Source: Candidatus Gastranaerophilales bacterium (GTDB taxonomy: Bacteria > Cyanobacteriota > Vampirovibrionia > Gastranaerophilales > Gastranaerophilaceae). Taken from it: DNA of 55,639 bases. The stretch lies in contig CALVBV010000002.1 in the NCBI GenBank assembly GCA_944325815.1, forward strand, positions 1 through 55,639, read 5' to 3'. Within the stretch, counting starts at the first letter, position 1. The number at the start of each line of letters is the position of its first letter. The position numbers and the translations under genes are program-made. Of this stretch, positions 34,242-42,470 are shown piece after piece. The notes beneath the pieces are model-generated. The model worked only from the letters and a program-made list of their open reading frames with translations, was not told where the DNA came from and made no database searches.

Positions 34242-34568
34242 TTTAAAGTCATAAATTTTAGCAGGTTAGGCGGGGGAGGGAGTGAATGAGAGGAGTTAAT
34301 AAAATTTCACCTCGATTTTCAAGCTGTTCAGAATCTTGCAAATTCAAAAGTTTAATTTCCGGCTGGTAAGATGCTGCGCCTCTATTCATAAACATATACC
34401 TTATTTTTTTATCCCTTGCCGGCGATTCAGCATGACAGTTATTGTCGGACTAATGTCCGACTTACAAATCTTATTTTTTACCGGACAGTTCTGCATTCTT
34501 GACTTGGTATTATATTTACAGTATCTTGAAAAGGTACGACTAATATCACAAAATTTAGGGAAGAGATT
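34242..34568. other. Intergenic region between fliN and yidC
   Basis: No gene is supported in these 327 bp. It holds a hairpin TGTCGGAC/GTCCGACT-type palindrome (about 34442-34460), a G-rich stretch (34269-34281) and a candidate promoter before yidC. Confidence 0.6.
34499..34527 (+). promoter_or_regulatory. Candidate promoter of yidC
   Basis: TTGACT (34499-34504), a 17-bp spacer and TATCTT (34522-34527) lie about 42 nt before the yidC start. The -10 is only a partial match to TATAAT. Confidence 0.4.
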
Positions 34569-35651
34569 ATGGATTTTACTACACTAACCATCGACGTTTT
34601 AAAAATGCTTTCTTTTGCAGGAAGCTATGGAATAGGAATTATTTTACTGACAATAATTGTAAGAGCATTGATGTGGCCTTTAGGCTTGTCGCAGCAGCGC
34701 TCTATGAGAATGATGCAGATGCTGCAGCCCAAAATGAAGGCTATTCAGGAACGATATAAAAGCAATCCGCAGGTAATGCAGCAGAAAATGATGGAGTTCT
34801 ATAAAGAACACAAGTTTAATCCGATGGCCGGATGTTTTCCGCTTTTGATTCAAATGCCAATATTTATATTATTGTATTCAACATTGATGAGTCCGCAATT
34901 TATTCAAATGGCAGGTGATTCTCAATTTTTATTTATAAACAGGCTTGACGCAACACTGAAAACTTCAGCCGGAGTATCAAATAACGGTACTTTGGGGGTT
35001 TCAAAATACGATACCTTTATGACGGGAAAAACTGCTAAAGTTTACCTAAAAGGTGTTGACGAGCCTCTTGATAACGTAAAAATAGAAAAACCGAATAAAG
35101 CCGTAGATGTACAAGGCGAGCTTAACCCGGGACAGCCGGCAGATTTCAAAATCAGTCTGGACAGCCTGAATCTAAAATTCAGCCAGCTTGATCAGATTGA
35201 AAAAGCAGATATTTCAATAACGGATATTCAGACAAAAGAGACGGAAATGCTTACTTTTGTAAGAAAAGACGGAATCTTAATAAGCTCAATTCCGACAAAA
35301 GAAATGAAAACAGCTTTCCACTTTGATGTTTTAATATTGATTGCATTATTTGCCGTAACAATGATTCTGTCTCAAAAAGCAATGATGGCAATGAATAAAA
35401 ATGTTCAACAGGATCCTGCACAGCAGGCTATGCAAAAATCAATGAACACATTTATGCCGATTATGCTGACATTCACTTTTGTAATTATTCCGATTCCTGC
35501 AGGTGTTTTGCTTTATTTGATTTCAAGCAATATATTCCAGGTAATTCAGACTGTTATCATTAATAAACAGCTTGAACTTGAGGATGCAAAAAAAGAAGCA
35601 AAAGTTGATGATATTGATTTAGCAAATGCAAAGCAGATAAAAGAAAAGTAA
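34569..35651 (+). CDS. yidC: YidC/Oxa1 membrane protein insertase
   Basis: A 360-aa protein with the Oxa1 core. TM1 is YGIGIILLTIIVRALMWPL, with the functionally key Arg in the membrane groove. It is followed by a cytoplasmic hairpin (QPKMKAIQERYKSNPQVMQQ), a second span (FPLLIQMPIFILLYS), a third (LILIALFAVTMIL) and C-terminal spans from TFMPIMLTF. An insert of about 130 residues (about 120-250) separates spans 2 and 3, presumably periplasmic and beta-rich. Cyanobacterial YidC proteins are also long there (family memory, not verified). The large E. coli N-terminal periplasmic domain is absent. Confidence 0.93.
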   Translation: MDFTTLTIDVLKMLSFAGSYGIGIILLTIIVRALMWPLGLSQQRSMRMMQMLQPKMKAIQERYKSNPQVMQQKMMEFYKEHKFNPMAGCFPLLIQMPIFILLYSTLMSPQFIQMAGDSQFLFINRLDATLKTSAGVSNNGTLGVSKYDTFMTGKTAKVYLKGVDEPLDNVKIEKPNKAVDVQGELNPGQPADFKISLDSLNLKFSQLDQIEKADISITDIQTKETEMLTFVRKDGILISSIPTKEMKTAFHFDVLILIALFAVTMILSQKAMMAMNKNVQQDPAQQAMQKSMNTFMPIMLTFTFVIIPIPAGVLLYLISSNIFQVIQTVIINKQLELEDAKKEAKVDDIDLANAKQIKEK

Positions 35652-35695
35652 ATCTCTTTTTGCCGAATGATACAAATATCGTCTTAGGAGAAAAA

Positions 35696-36739
35696 ATGTT
35701 ATTATCAGAATTTGATTATGAGTTACCGGAAGGATTGATCGCACAGCGTCCGAGCGACAAGCGTGAAGATTCCCGCATGATGGTTTTGAAAAGAGACAGT
35801 CATCAGATTCTGCATAAACATTTTTACGACATAGTTGATATGCTGGACGAAAATCATATTTTGATATTGAACGACACAAAAGTTATTCCGGCGAGACTTT
35901 ACGGCTATAAAGATACCGGTGCGAAAATAGAAGTTTTCTTGTTAAAGGAAAGAGACGGCAAAGTTTGGGAGGTTTTAATTAAGCCTTCAAAAAGAGTTCG
36001 CGTCGGGACTGTAATTAAAATATCCGACGAATTGTCCTGCGAAGTTAAAATGCCGCTGCCGGATGACGGTAAATGGCTTGTTAAAATGGATTACGAAGGC
36101 GATATTTTTGAAATTCTGCACAGGGTTGGAAATATTCCGCTTCCTCCTTATATTGAAAGAAAGATGAGCAGTGAGGAGTTGAAAAAACTCGATTTTGAAA
36201 GATATCAGACCGTTTATGCCAGAGAAGAAGGCTCAGTTGCTGCGCCGACTGCAGGATTGCATTTTACGCAAGAAATTCTCAAACAGCTTGCAGATAAAGG
36301 TGTCGAGATTGGCTATGTAACTTTAAATGTCGGAATCGGGACTTTCAGACCGGTTAAGTGTGATAATATTTTAGAACACCACATGGATTCAGAGACTTTT
36401 GAGATAACTCAAAAGACTGCAGATTTGATTAACCGTGCAAAATCTGAGGGTAAAAAGCTTGTGGCAGTTGGTACTACAACAGTCCGAACTTTAGAGAGCG
36501 CGTATAAAATGTTTGGAGAAATTAAGGCTTGTAAAGGCGCTTCGGAATTATTTATTTATCCCCCTTATGAGTTTAAAGTTGTCGACAAATTGATTACAAA
36601 CTTCCATTTGCCGAAATCAACCCTTTTAATGCTGGTTAGCGCTCTTGCCGGAAAAGATTTTATATTTGAGGCTTATGCAGAAGCTATCAAAGAAAAATAC
36701 CGCTTCTACAGCTACGGCGATTGCATGTTTATTAATTAA
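35696..36739 (+). CDS. queA: S-adenosylmethionine:tRNA ribosyltransferase-isomerase QueA
   Basis: A 347-aa enzyme of queuosine synthesis that adds the epoxyqueuosine ring to tRNA from SAM. It has YELPEGLIAQRP, ILNDTKVIPARLYG, VAAPTAGLHFT, NVGIGTFRPVK and TNFHLPKSTLLMLVSALAG, all diagnostic. The ATG at 35696 has AGGAG 5 nt upstream; an in-frame upstream ATG lacks a ribosome site. It lies 44 bp after yidC and is likely co-transcribed. Confidence 0.96.
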   Translation: MLLSEFDYELPEGLIAQRPSDKREDSRMMVLKRDSHQILHKHFYDIVDMLDENHILILNDTKVIPARLYGYKDTGAKIEVFLLKERDGKVWEVLIKPSKRVRVGTVIKISDELSCEVKMPLPDDGKWLVKMDYEGDIFEILHRVGNIPLPPYIERKMSSEELKKLDFERYQTVYAREEGSVAAPTAGLHFTQEILKQLADKGVEIGYVTLNVGIGTFRPVKCDNILEHHMDSETFEITQKTADLINRAKSEGKKLVAVGTTTVRTLESAYKMFGEIKACKGASELFIYPPYEFKVVDKLITNFHLPKSTLLMLVSALAGKDFIFEAYAEAIKEKYRFYSYGDCMFIN

Positions 36740-37152
36740 GATTTTTTTGTCAAAAGATAATGTTTCGGTAATCAGAGATTACCAAAACCTACTGGTTTTT
36801 AATTGTTGGGTTTCACCCAACCTACATCTACCGGGTGAAGCGTGAGGCGTGAAGAGTGAAGTGGGCGTTTATGAGGTGATTAAGTAACTATGTGACTAAG
36901 TGATTAAGCAGCAGTAGGGTAGACTTCAGTCTACCACATTACTTTTCAACCGAGACCGGCACCCACCTAACCTCCCTCACAAGGGAGGAATCTCCTTCCC
37001 TATATGAGGGAAGGTCGGGATGGGTGATGGTTTGTTTAGAAATTAGCGGTAATTTACACTATCAGATATTTTTTTGACAATCAGAGATTATCAAAACCTA
37101 TACATTTAATCTTTTTTATGTTAAAAATAGTATCAGAAAAGAGGTATGAAGA
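36740..37152. repeat. Intergenic cluster of palindromic and short direct repeats
   Basis: No gene in these 413 bp. Elements in order are GGTAATC/GATTACC (36767-36783), GTTGGGT/ACCCAAC (36805-36821), GTGAGGCGTGAAG-type short repeats (36837-36870), GGTAGACT/AGTCTACC (36918-36935), CCTCCCT/AGGGAGG (36971-36988) and CCTTCCCT/AGGGAAGG (36994-37014). A degenerate GACAATC/GATTATC lies near 37076-37094. Several are the same units as in clusters at 19.0, 19.7 and 55.3 kb. Confidence 0.8.
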
Positions 37153-38415
37153 ATGTTAGATATAAAACTTATTAGAGAGAATCCTGAAAAAATTAACGAA
37201 CTTTTAAAAAGAAGAAATCCTGAATTATCAATTGATACAATTATCGCAATTGACGCCGATAGAAGAAAAGTTCAGGCTCAGGCAGATGAGCTTAGAGCCA
37301 AAAGAAAAACCGAATCTCAAAAAATCGGTATGCTTAAAAAGAATGGTGAAAATACTGATGCTATTCAGGAAGAAGTCCGCAAGCTCGGCGATGAAATTAA
37401 GGCTCTTGAAGAAAAACAGGTTGATTTAGATAACATTCAAAGAGATATGCTTTTAAGAACACCGAATATTCCGGATGAAACAACTCCAATCGGAGAATCG
37501 GAAGATGATAATGTTCCTGTAAAATTTTGGGGGAAACCTACAGAATTTTCATTTACCCCAAGGCCTCACTGGGAGATTTGTGAAGAGAAAGGTATTGTGG
37601 ATTTCGAACGCGGAGTGAAGATTTCTCAATCAAGATTTACATTATACAGAGGCAAAGGCGCAAGACTGGAACGTGCAATTATTCAATTCTTCCTTGATAT
37701 TCATACGGAAGAACACGGATATGAAGAAATTCTGCCTCCTTTTATGGCAAACGCTGCGACAATGACTGGCACAGGCCAGCTTCCTAAGTTTGCGGAAGAT
37801 ATGTACAAATGTGTTGATGAGGATTTGTATTTGATTCCGACAGCAGAAGTTCCCGTAACAAATATTTATTCCGGCGAAATTTTATCAGAAGATGATTTGC
37901 CTAAATATATGACAGCCTATACTCCCTGCTTTAGACGTGAAGCAGGTTCTGCCGGAAAAGACACGAGAGGGTTAATCAGAGTTCACCAGTTCAACAAAGT
38001 TGAGATGGTAAAATTAACAACTCCGGAAACCAGCCCTGCCGAGCACGAAAAATTAACAAGAGACGCAGAAGTCTGCCTGGAAAGACTGGGGCTTCCATAC
38101 AGAAGAGTTGCATTATGTACTGCTGATATAGGTTTTAGCGCTAATAAGTGTTTTGACTTGGAAGTTTGGCTGCCTTCATACAACACATATAAAGAAATCT
38201 CAAGCTGCTCAAACTACGGCGACTATCAGGCAAGAAGAGCAAATATGAGATACCGTACAAAAGACGGACAAATAAGATTTGTTCATACAATAAACGGCTC
38301 AGGACTTGCTGTCGGCAGAACCTTTGCAGCAATTATAGAAAACTTCCAGCAGGAAGACGGAACAATTATTATTCCGGAAGTCTTAAGAAAATACACCGGA
38401 TTTGACAGAATATAA
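37153..38415 (+). CDS. serS: Seryl-tRNA synthetase
   Basis: A 420-aa class II synthetase. The N-terminal coiled-coil arm (about 30-100, [20 protein letters not shown]) binds tRNA-Ser. The catalytic core has motif 2 ([20 protein letters not shown]) and motif 3 ([19 protein letters not shown]). [15 protein letters not shown] is the family-typical segment. An AAGAGG site precedes the ATG. Length is normal. It is followed by a terminator shared with the convergent small gene. Confidence 0.97.
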   Translation: MLDIKLIRENPEKINELLKRRNPELSIDTIIAIDADRRKVQAQADELRAKRKTESQKIGMLKKNGENTDAIQEEVRKLGDEIKALEEKQVDLDNIQRDMLLRTPNIPDETTPIGESEDDNVPVKFWGKPTEFSFTPRPHWEICEEKGIVDFERGVKISQSRFTLYRGKGARLERAIIQFFLDIHTEEHGYEEILPPFMANAATMTGTGQLPKFAEDMYKCVDEDLYLIPTAEVPVTNIYSGEILSEDDLPKYMTAYTPCFRREAGSAGKDTRGLIRVHQFNKVEMVKLTTPETSPAEHEKLTRDAEVCLERLGLPYRRVALCTADIGFSANKCFDLEVWLPSYNTYKEISSCSNYGDYQARRANMRYRTKDGQIRFVHTINGSGLAVGRTFAAIIENFQQEDGTIIIPEVLRKYTGFDRI

Positions 38416-38444
38416 AAAAAGCTCTCTTATAGAGAGCTTTTTTC
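38414..38444. terminator. Bidirectional terminator between serS and the small secreted gene
   Basis: GCTCTCT/AGAGAGC with a 3-nt loop is flanked by A-run and T-run sequence (AAAAAAA ... TTTTTT), suitable for both directions. Confidence 0.85.
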
Positions 38445-38765
38445 TTATTGCTTAGGCTGCTGAAACAGCGGTGTGCTTCTGTTTTGCATACAAACTCCAA
38501 ACTGACAGGTTGAATTGTAGTTAAAACTGCTTCCGGCTGGCGTTACGCCTTTTGTATCAGTAGGAATTTCGTCTCTTCTCAACGGATTGAGCCTTACTTC
38601 CGGTGTCTCTGCAAATTCACTTATATTTGTATCCTGCTGATACACAGGAGGCAATTGTTCCCTAAACCCGGGCAAAGAACAAACAGCTTCGCCTCCGTCG
38701 ATAGGACAGGCTGCAAAAGAAGGCAAAGCAATAAGAAGTGCAGGTATTATAAAAATCTTTTTCAT
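38445..38765 (-). CDS. Small secreted four-cysteine protein
   Basis: A 106-aa protein. It has a signal peptide (MKKIFIIPALLIALPSFAAC; the Cys after the Ala could be a lipobox-like site, but Phe-Ala-Ala-Cys is not ideal). The mature part has four Cys in two pairs: CPIDGGEAVC near the start and CQFGVC near the end. It is Pro/Asn-rich, with no recognised fold. AAAGGAG precedes the start. An exported disulfide-bonded small protein is the reading; function unknown. Confidence 0.65.
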   Translation of the reverse strand: MKKIFIIPALLIALPSFAACPIDGGEAVCSLPGFREQLPPVYQQDTNISEFAETPEVRLNPLRRDEIPTDTKGVTPAGSSFNYNSTCQFGVCMQNRSTPLFQQPKQ

Positions 38766-38943
38766 ATAAAATCTCCTTTTTGTTCTTTTATTGTACCCCT
38801 CTATTTTTTATAAACATTAACTGGCAGGAGTAGTAAAAACAGGCTATATTTAACTTCTTTAGAAAGTATTTCAACTATTTGAAGGATTTAATCAGGCAGA
38901 GTAAGATGTTAGTATAAAAATAGAATGAGGGAGGGATTTTAGG

Positions 38944-40131
38944 TTGTACGCATATCAGCCGCAGAGAGTTGAGGAAAGGAGATTACACGTTGTTCCGCCA
39001 AGAAGGCGTGTAAAACTGCAGCCTGTTAAGAAAAAAAGAACGAATCCTGTTTTAGCCTTTTTCAGACTGATTATTTCTATTGCATTTTTATGCGCATTTA
39101 TTTATTTTGTATTTCCGACAAGTTTTAATAATTTAATAAGACAGGTCTTTTTCCCTCAAAGAGTTCCTGTTTCACTAAATACTCCCCAAGGAATGGCCTA
39201 CAAAAACCTGACAAATACAGCCGGTGCAGATATTTATTCAATAGCAAATCCTGTTACAAATTATTTAAGCAATGATTTATTTAATAACCGTTTGCTTTTA
39301 ACTCCTACGGTGCAAAAAACCCATAGTGAAGTTACAACAATGTACCATACGGGAGAGATGAAAGTCTTAAAACTTCAATTGAACAGCTTGATGAAACAAT
39401 ATCCCATGATAAAGCCCTCTATTTATGTATGGGAATATGAAAACGGGAAATATGTAGATATTAATGCTGACAGAATCTATTCAGCAGCGAGTATAATTAA
39501 ACTGCCGGTACTTGTAAGATTATTCAAATCAATAGAAGCCGGCCAGACAACAATATATGATGAAATGATATTAACGGATTATTACAAATCCGGCGGTTCA
39601 GGCAGCCTGCAATATGCCCAAAGCGGAAGAAAGTATACTCTTGATGAGCTTGCAAAGACAATGATACAGGATTCCGACAATACCTCGACTAATATGATAA
39701 TGTCAAAAATAGGCGGGATGGATGATGTAAATATCGGCCTCAGAGACTGGGGAATCTCTAAAACCTATGTCCGTACTTGGCTTCCGGATTTAGGCGGAAC
39801 AAATAAAACAACCGCGCAGGATATTGCCAAGATTTTATACAATCTTGATAATCCGGGCTTTTTAAACATAAATTCAAGAGAATATATAATAGATTATTTA
39901 AGCCACGTAAAAAATAACCGGCTGATAGCGGCAGGTTTAGGAGAAGGCGCGCTTTTTGTCCACAAAACGGGCGATATTGGCACAATGCTTGGCGATGCAG
40001 GAATTGTTTATGCACAGAACGGGAAAAAATATATCGTTGTAATTCTGGCAAATCGTCCGCACAATGCGCCGCAGGGTAAAGATTTTATAGTAAAAGCCTC
40101 TGAGCTCATATATAAGTCAATCGTTGGTTAG
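38944..40131 (+). CDS. Class A beta-lactamase-fold serine hydrolase, membrane anchored
   Basis: A 395-aa protein starting at TTG with GGAGGG 8 nt upstream. It has a basic cytosolic start, one membrane anchor (about 38-62) and a periplasmic linker. The class A beta-lactamase/PBP-like domain has SIIK (Ser 183, Lys 186), SDN (244-246) and KTG (341-343). Key residues are present, so penicillin-binding or lactamase activity is plausible, but peptidase/esterase roles are also known in this group. A wider family of such anchored hydrolases occurs in cyanobacteria. Confidence 0.85.
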   Translation: MYAYQPQRVEERRLHVVPPRRRVKLQPVKKKRTNPVLAFFRLIISIAFLCAFIYFVFPTSFNNLIRQVFFPQRVPVSLNTPQGMAYKNLTNTAGADIYSIANPVTNYLSNDLFNNRLLLTPTVQKTHSEVTTMYHTGEMKVLKLQLNSLMKQYPMIKPSIYVWEYENGKYVDINADRIYSAASIIKLPVLVRLFKSIEAGQTTIYDEMILTDYYKSGGSGSLQYAQSGRKYTLDELAKTMIQDSDNTSTNMIMSKIGGMDDVNIGLRDWGISKTYVRTWLPDLGGTNKTTAQDIAKILYNLDNPGFLNINSREYIIDYLSHVKNNRLIAAGLGEGALFVHKTGDIGTMLGDAGIVYAQNGKKYIVVILANRPHNAPQGKDFIVKASELIYKSIVG

Positions 40132-40142
40132 TAATTCAAAAC

Positions 40143-40170
40143 AATCCCGCAGTATCATAATTGCGGGATT
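40143..40170 (+). terminator. Weak terminator after the serine hydrolase gene
   Basis: The stem AATCCCGC/GCGGGATT with a 12-nt loop is followed by AATTTT. The T-tract is short. Confidence 0.5.
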
Positions 40171-40297
40171 AATTTTAGGATATTAAAATTTGTAACAATT
40201 TTGCTGATTTTAGCCCTTAAAACAGCAAAATTTTTCCTGTTTATTTTTTTTAATAGTATGATTAAATATACGGAATTAGGAAGTGAAGGTGTTGTGT

Positions 40298-42289
40298 ATG
40301 AAAAACCTTAAGAGAAAAATATCAGCAATCGTTTTAAGTATAGCATTTGTTTCAATGCAGTCTGCTTTTGCTGTAATAGAAACCGGCCTTGGCGGCGGCT
40401 CTAATATTAACAATGTTACCGGTGGTTATGCAGGTATAGACGGGGCAGGCACAGGCAATGTAGATTTAAATTTTAACGGAAACGCCCACGTTAACTGGGA
40501 TACATTAAATGTGAACAAAGGTGAAAGTTTAAATTTTAATGCCGTAAACGGCGCCAACAACCTTACAATTTTAAATACCGTTAATCATGGCATGTCAACA
40601 ATCAGCGGCCAAATAAGCGCTAACAGCGGCATCGGGCAGTTAATTATTTCAAACCCGAACGGTGTACTCTTCGACGGGTGCCAGTTTACAACTGCCGGTG
40701 ATTTGATGGTTACAACACAAGATATGTCCGGTATGAATGTTAACGACCTTTCTAATGCAAAATTTACACAAATCTATGATAACAACGGAAATCTCATCGG
40801 CATAGATATAAAAAACGGCGCAACATTTACTATTGGCGGAGAATACAGTGTTTTAGCACCATCTGTTAATATTGCAAACTCAACAATCAAGGCAGATTCT
40901 GTAAGACTTGTTACAGCGAACGGACAGGATTATCTTGCTTTAGGCGCTAAAGTCCCGACAGACAAACCCGTTGTAAGAATGGAAGCTGTTGACATCGACG
41001 GTGATGTATACATTCAGGCAGGCCCGGGCAAAGTCCATACTGTAAGCGGAGGAAACATTAAAGGTAATCTTACTGTTAACTCTGAAGACAGAGTTGCATT
41101 AAACTATAACGATAATGGCAAAAAATTGGTAGTAACAGGCGATACAAATGTAACAGCAAACGGCGAATATTTGTTCCTTAGAAATGCAGAAATCGGAGGA
41201 AACCTCGCTATGACAAACGGAGGCGGATTCCTTGATGTCGGAGATTTGACTGTTACCGGAGGCGCAATTCTTAAGACTACCGACCTCTCCCAGGGTTCTT
41301 ACAGACACTTTGTTCACGTAATCGGCGATACTGTAATCGGCGGAGACTTGATTATTGATTCTCTAAATAACATTCATATCGGCGGATATGATTATGATGC
41401 AATTAAACTCGCAGACGGAAGCTTGACTGTAGGCGGTGCAATCGATGCTTATGCAGATTACGGTACAATTGCGGTTACTATTGATACAACCGCTGATACT
41501 ATTAAACTGACATCTAATCAATTAAATATTATAACAGACGGCAAAGCTTTGATGACAGCTAATGACTATCAGTTTAAGGCTAACGGTTATATAGGAGGAC
41601 TCGGAACAACTGCAAACTCTACTTCCGATGCTCAGGTAAGATATGTAATGGAAGAATATAAACTCTTAAATAATCCTCAAAGCCATACTTATGCAAATAT
41701 TGCAGGCGGTACTGTTTCCAATATAGAAACAAACGCAAATGCTTATATTGACTCCAAAGGTAATATGAATTTAACCGGCGCCAACGCAAATAATATTTAC
41801 ATCGGCTCAGATAAAGATATTACAATCTTAGGCGACGGAGTTCATGCTAATAATATTACAGTTGCAGGCAAAACTGATAACTTAACAGTTGAAACCGGTG
41901 CAAACAGCAGAGACTATACCCTCAAATACACAAATATCCGTGATGCCAAAGAAATCACAATTGATAAGTCAACAGAGATTACTTACGATATGGCAAACGG
42001 TAAAAACGGCTGGAACATAAGAGACCCGAGACCGGAAAACACAACATACCTTGTTGTAAGAGGAAATGAACCAAATCCAAACCCGGATCCTGATCCAACA
42101 CCGATTCCGGATGGCAATGAAAACGCTAAAGTACTAAGAAGCTATGAAAACCAATCTGTTAACATGGCTCAAGTATATACCCCGGTTGCTTATGCAGCAG
42201 ATTTGGACGACGACCAGATTGACAGAGGGGTCAGAAAGAATGTTGACGGTTCCGTAACTGTTGTAAGAGCCTTCCCGATGGTTAACTAA
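40298..42289 (+). CDS. FHA-type haemagglutination-domain secreted protein A
   Basis: A 663-aa protein. The ATG at 40298 is set by its paralogue, which starts MKNLKRK. It has a signal peptide (to about residue 25, SMQSAFA) and the TPS/FHA haemagglutination domain: LNFNGNAHVNWDTLNVNKGE and LIISNPNGVLFDG, with the NPNG motif. A repetitive beta-helix follows to about residue 590, then a Pro/Asn/Asp linker and a conserved tail (AQVYTPVAYAADL, KNVDGSVTVVRAFP). No TpsB transporter or autotransporter barrel is nearby. Surface or extracellular location is inferred. Confidence 0.88.
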   Translation: MKNLKRKISAIVLSIAFVSMQSAFAVIETGLGGGSNINNVTGGYAGIDGAGTGNVDLNFNGNAHVNWDTLNVNKGESLNFNAVNGANNLTILNTVNHGMSTISGQISANSGIGQLIISNPNGVLFDGCQFTTAGDLMVTTQDMSGMNVNDLSNAKFTQIYDNNGNLIGIDIKNGATFTIGGEYSVLAPSVNIANSTIKADSVRLVTANGQDYLALGAKVPTDKPVVRMEAVDIDGDVYIQAGPGKVHTVSGGNIKGNLTVNSEDRVALNYNDNGKKLVVTGDTNVTANGEYLFLRNAEIGGNLAMTNGGGFLDVGDLTVTGGAILKTTDLSQGSYRHFVHVIGDTVIGGDLIIDSLNNIHIGGYDYDAIKLADGSLTVGGAIDAYADYGTIAVTIDTTADTIKLTSNQLNIITDGKALMTANDYQFKANGYIGGLGTTANSTSDAQVRYVMEEYKLLNNPQSHTYANIAGGTVSNIETNANAYIDSKGNMNLTGANANNIYIGSDKDITILGDGVHANNITVAGKTDNLTVETGANSRDYTLKYTNIRDAKEITIDKSTEITYDMANGKNGWNIRDPRPENTTYLVVRGNEPNPNPDPDPTPIPDGNENAKVLRSYENQSVNMAQVYTPVAYAADLDDDQIDRGVRKNVDGSVTVVRAFPMVN

Positions 42290-42307
42290 TTATTTTAAAT
42301 AATGTTT

Positions 42308-42341
42308 AAAAAACTTCCGCCTGAAAAACGGAAGTTTTTTT
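42308..42341 (+). terminator. Terminator between the two FHA-like genes
   Basis: The stem AAAAAACTTCCG/CGGAAGTTTTTT with a loop of about 9 nt is followed by a T-run. The two paralogues are therefore separate transcription units. Confidence 0.88.
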
Positions 42342-42399
42342 AGTTTGCAGAAATTTTTCAATTTTTCGACATTTTCTTCCCCTCTTTTTGTTACAATGC

Positions 42400-42429
42400 T
42401 TTACAAAAAAGCAATTTTTCTCTTATAAA
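42400..42429 (+). promoter_or_regulatory. Candidate promoter of FHA-like gene B
   Basis: TTTACA (42400-42405), an 18-bp spacer and TATAAA (42424-42429) lie about 42 nt before the ATG. Confidence 0.45.
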
Positions 42430-42470
42430 AAACTTTTATATATATAAGGCGATTAAAAGAGGATAAATAT

